A stretch of 64,000 bases of DNA from Amycolatopsis decaplanina DSM 44594 (GTDB taxonomy: Bacteria > Actinomycetota > Actinomycetes > Mycobacteriales > Pseudonocardiaceae): the NCBI RefSeq assembly GCF_000342005.1, contig NZ_AOHO01000068.1:1-64000 (forward strand), in the 5' to 3' direction. The position numbers were made by a program, and so were the translations under genes. The notes under the pieces were generated by a model that had not been told where the DNA came from, searched no databases, and saw only the letters and a program-made list of their open reading frames with translations. Position 1 is the first letter of the stretch. Each line of letters opens with the position of its first letter. Below, piece by piece: positions 63,106-64,000 of the stretch.

Positions 63106-64000
63106 GCGAGAAGCTGTTCCGAGTCCAGGCTCTCGGCTCGTTGCGCGCGTGGCTCGGCGACACCGAACTGGAGCTGGGGCCCGCCCGCCAGCGCGCCGTT
63201 TTCGCCGCGCTGGCGACCAGGGCGGTCGCCCGGCCGATCACCAGGGCCGAGCTGATCCAGGCGGTCTGGGGCGACGCCGCACCGGCCAGCGCGAACGGCA
63301 GCGTGCACACCTACATCTCCGGCCTGCGCCGGATACTGGAACCGAGTCGGACCCGCTGGTCCACCGACGGCCTGCTGGTGTCGGACTCCGCCGGGTACCG
63401 GCTCCGGCTCGCCCCCGCCGCACTCGACATCGCCGAGTTCGACAGGCTCCGCGAAACGGCCCGCGCGCACTGGCACGAGAACGACGCCGCCCGCGCGGTC
63501 GAAACACTGGACAGCGCGCTGGCCCTGTGGAGCGGCGAAGCCCTGACAGGTGTCCCCGGCCCACACGCCGAGTCGTTGCGTTCCAGCTTGGCCGAACACC
63601 GGCTCGCGGCGCTCGAAATGCGGGCGGCCGGGCTGCTGGCCTTGGGCGCTCACGACGATCTCATCCCCGAGCTGACCGTCCTCGTGCGCGAGCACCCGCT
63701 GCGGGAAGCGCTGTGGCAGTCGCTGATGATCGCCCTGCACCGCGGCGGCCGGACCACCGAGGCACTGGACGCCTTCCGCACCGCCCGCCAGATCCTGCGT
63801 GACGAGCTGGGAGTCCAACCTGGACGGCAACTCGCCGAAACCCACCAGCGGATCCTCGTCAACGACCCGGGACTGGCCCCGGCCGCCGCGCGTGCCGCGG
63901 TCGTAGAGACGCTGTCGGTCCTCCCCGGCCCGATCGCTCACGCCCTCGAAGCCCGCCGCGAGACGTCGCCCGTATGCCACGGCCGCGAAGAAGAGGTCGC
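63102..64000 (+). CDS. Second SARP/AfsR-type regulator (3' end off window)
   Basis: The ATG overlaps the stop of the preceding SARP gene (ATGA). The visible 299 residues hold the OmpR-like winged helix (VQALGSLRAWLGDTELELG, ITRAELIQAVWGDAAP) and the activation domain (GRTTEALDAFRTARQILRDE, LGVQPG). The last residues, HGREEEV, look like the start of an ATPase domain as in its neighbour. It is therefore probably a tandem duplicate with the same large architecture, truncated only by the window edge. Confidence 0.9.
   Translation, partial: MSEKLFRVQALGSLRAWLGDTELELGPARQRAVFAALATRAVARPITRAELIQAVWGDAAPASANGSVHTYISGLRRILEPSRTRWSTDGLLVSDSAGYRLRLAPAALDIAEFDRLRETARAHWHENDAARAVETLDSALALWSGEALTGVPGPHAESLRSSLAEHRLAALEMRAAGLLALGAHDDLIPELTVLVREHPLREALWQSLMIALHRGGRTTEALDAFRTARQILRDELGVQPGRQLAETHQRILVNDPGLAPAAARAAVVETLSVLPGPIAHALEARRETSPVCHGREEEV

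Overview
The window is high-GC DNA from a filamentous actinomycete, most likely Amycolatopsis or a close Pseudonocardiaceae relative. This is inferred from GC content, GTG starts, SARP and LuxR regulators, an SsgA-like protein, an Lsr2-type protein, type VII secretion (T7SS/ESX) genes and a modular natural-product locus. No rRNA, tRNA or CRISPR was found.

Region 1 (1-15901, minus strand) is a T7SS-linked effector locus. Transcribed right to left it holds a beta-helix/EccA-like AAA+ protein, an 839-residue protein with an ADP-ribosyltransferase-like C-terminus, a WXG100-like protein, and a giant protein of at least 3484 residues that runs off the left edge. The giant protein has a helical T7SS-type N-terminus, a roughly 680-residue Pro/Thr/Gln-rich linker, a SecA-like DEAD motor and a tandemly duplicated module.

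Region 2 (16402-39178, plus strand) is a biosynthetic locus. A KASIII, an ACP, a KASII and an acyl-CoA oxidase-like flavoenzyme end at a strong hairpin. Two insertion sequences follow: an ISL3-family copy with a nonsense mutation and an IS1380-family copy that looks intact. Next come a LuxR regulator and a frameshifted AT-KR-DH-KR-DH megasynthase that looks like a pseudogene. An apparent operon then encodes a tyrosine-type MIO ammonia-lyase/aminomutase, two P450s, an aldo/keto reductase, a methyltransferase and a B12-binding radical SAM protein. A plausible reading is a tyrosine-derived aromatic unit joined to or decorating a polyketide or fatty-acyl chain. The product is unknown and the pathway may be decaying.

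Region 3 (40099-45281) holds accessory metabolism: a GH9 lipoprotein, an aromatic-acid-type MFS transporter, and a coupled pair made of an amino-acid dioxygenase (isoleucine-dioxygenase family) and an EamA exporter.

Region 4 (45694-51774, minus strand) is a second T7SS-like locus: a WXG-like protein, a paralogue of the ART-like protein, an SsgA-like protein and an ATPase-LuxR regulator. Region 5 (52318-64000) holds an amino-acid permease, a convergent GntR regulator, two tandem pseudo-receiver LuxR regulators, a DNA-binding-domain-less Lsr2, another LuxR regulator, hypothetical genes and two overlapping SARP/AfsR regulators, the last cut by the window edge. Long palindromes are scattered through the intergenic regions.
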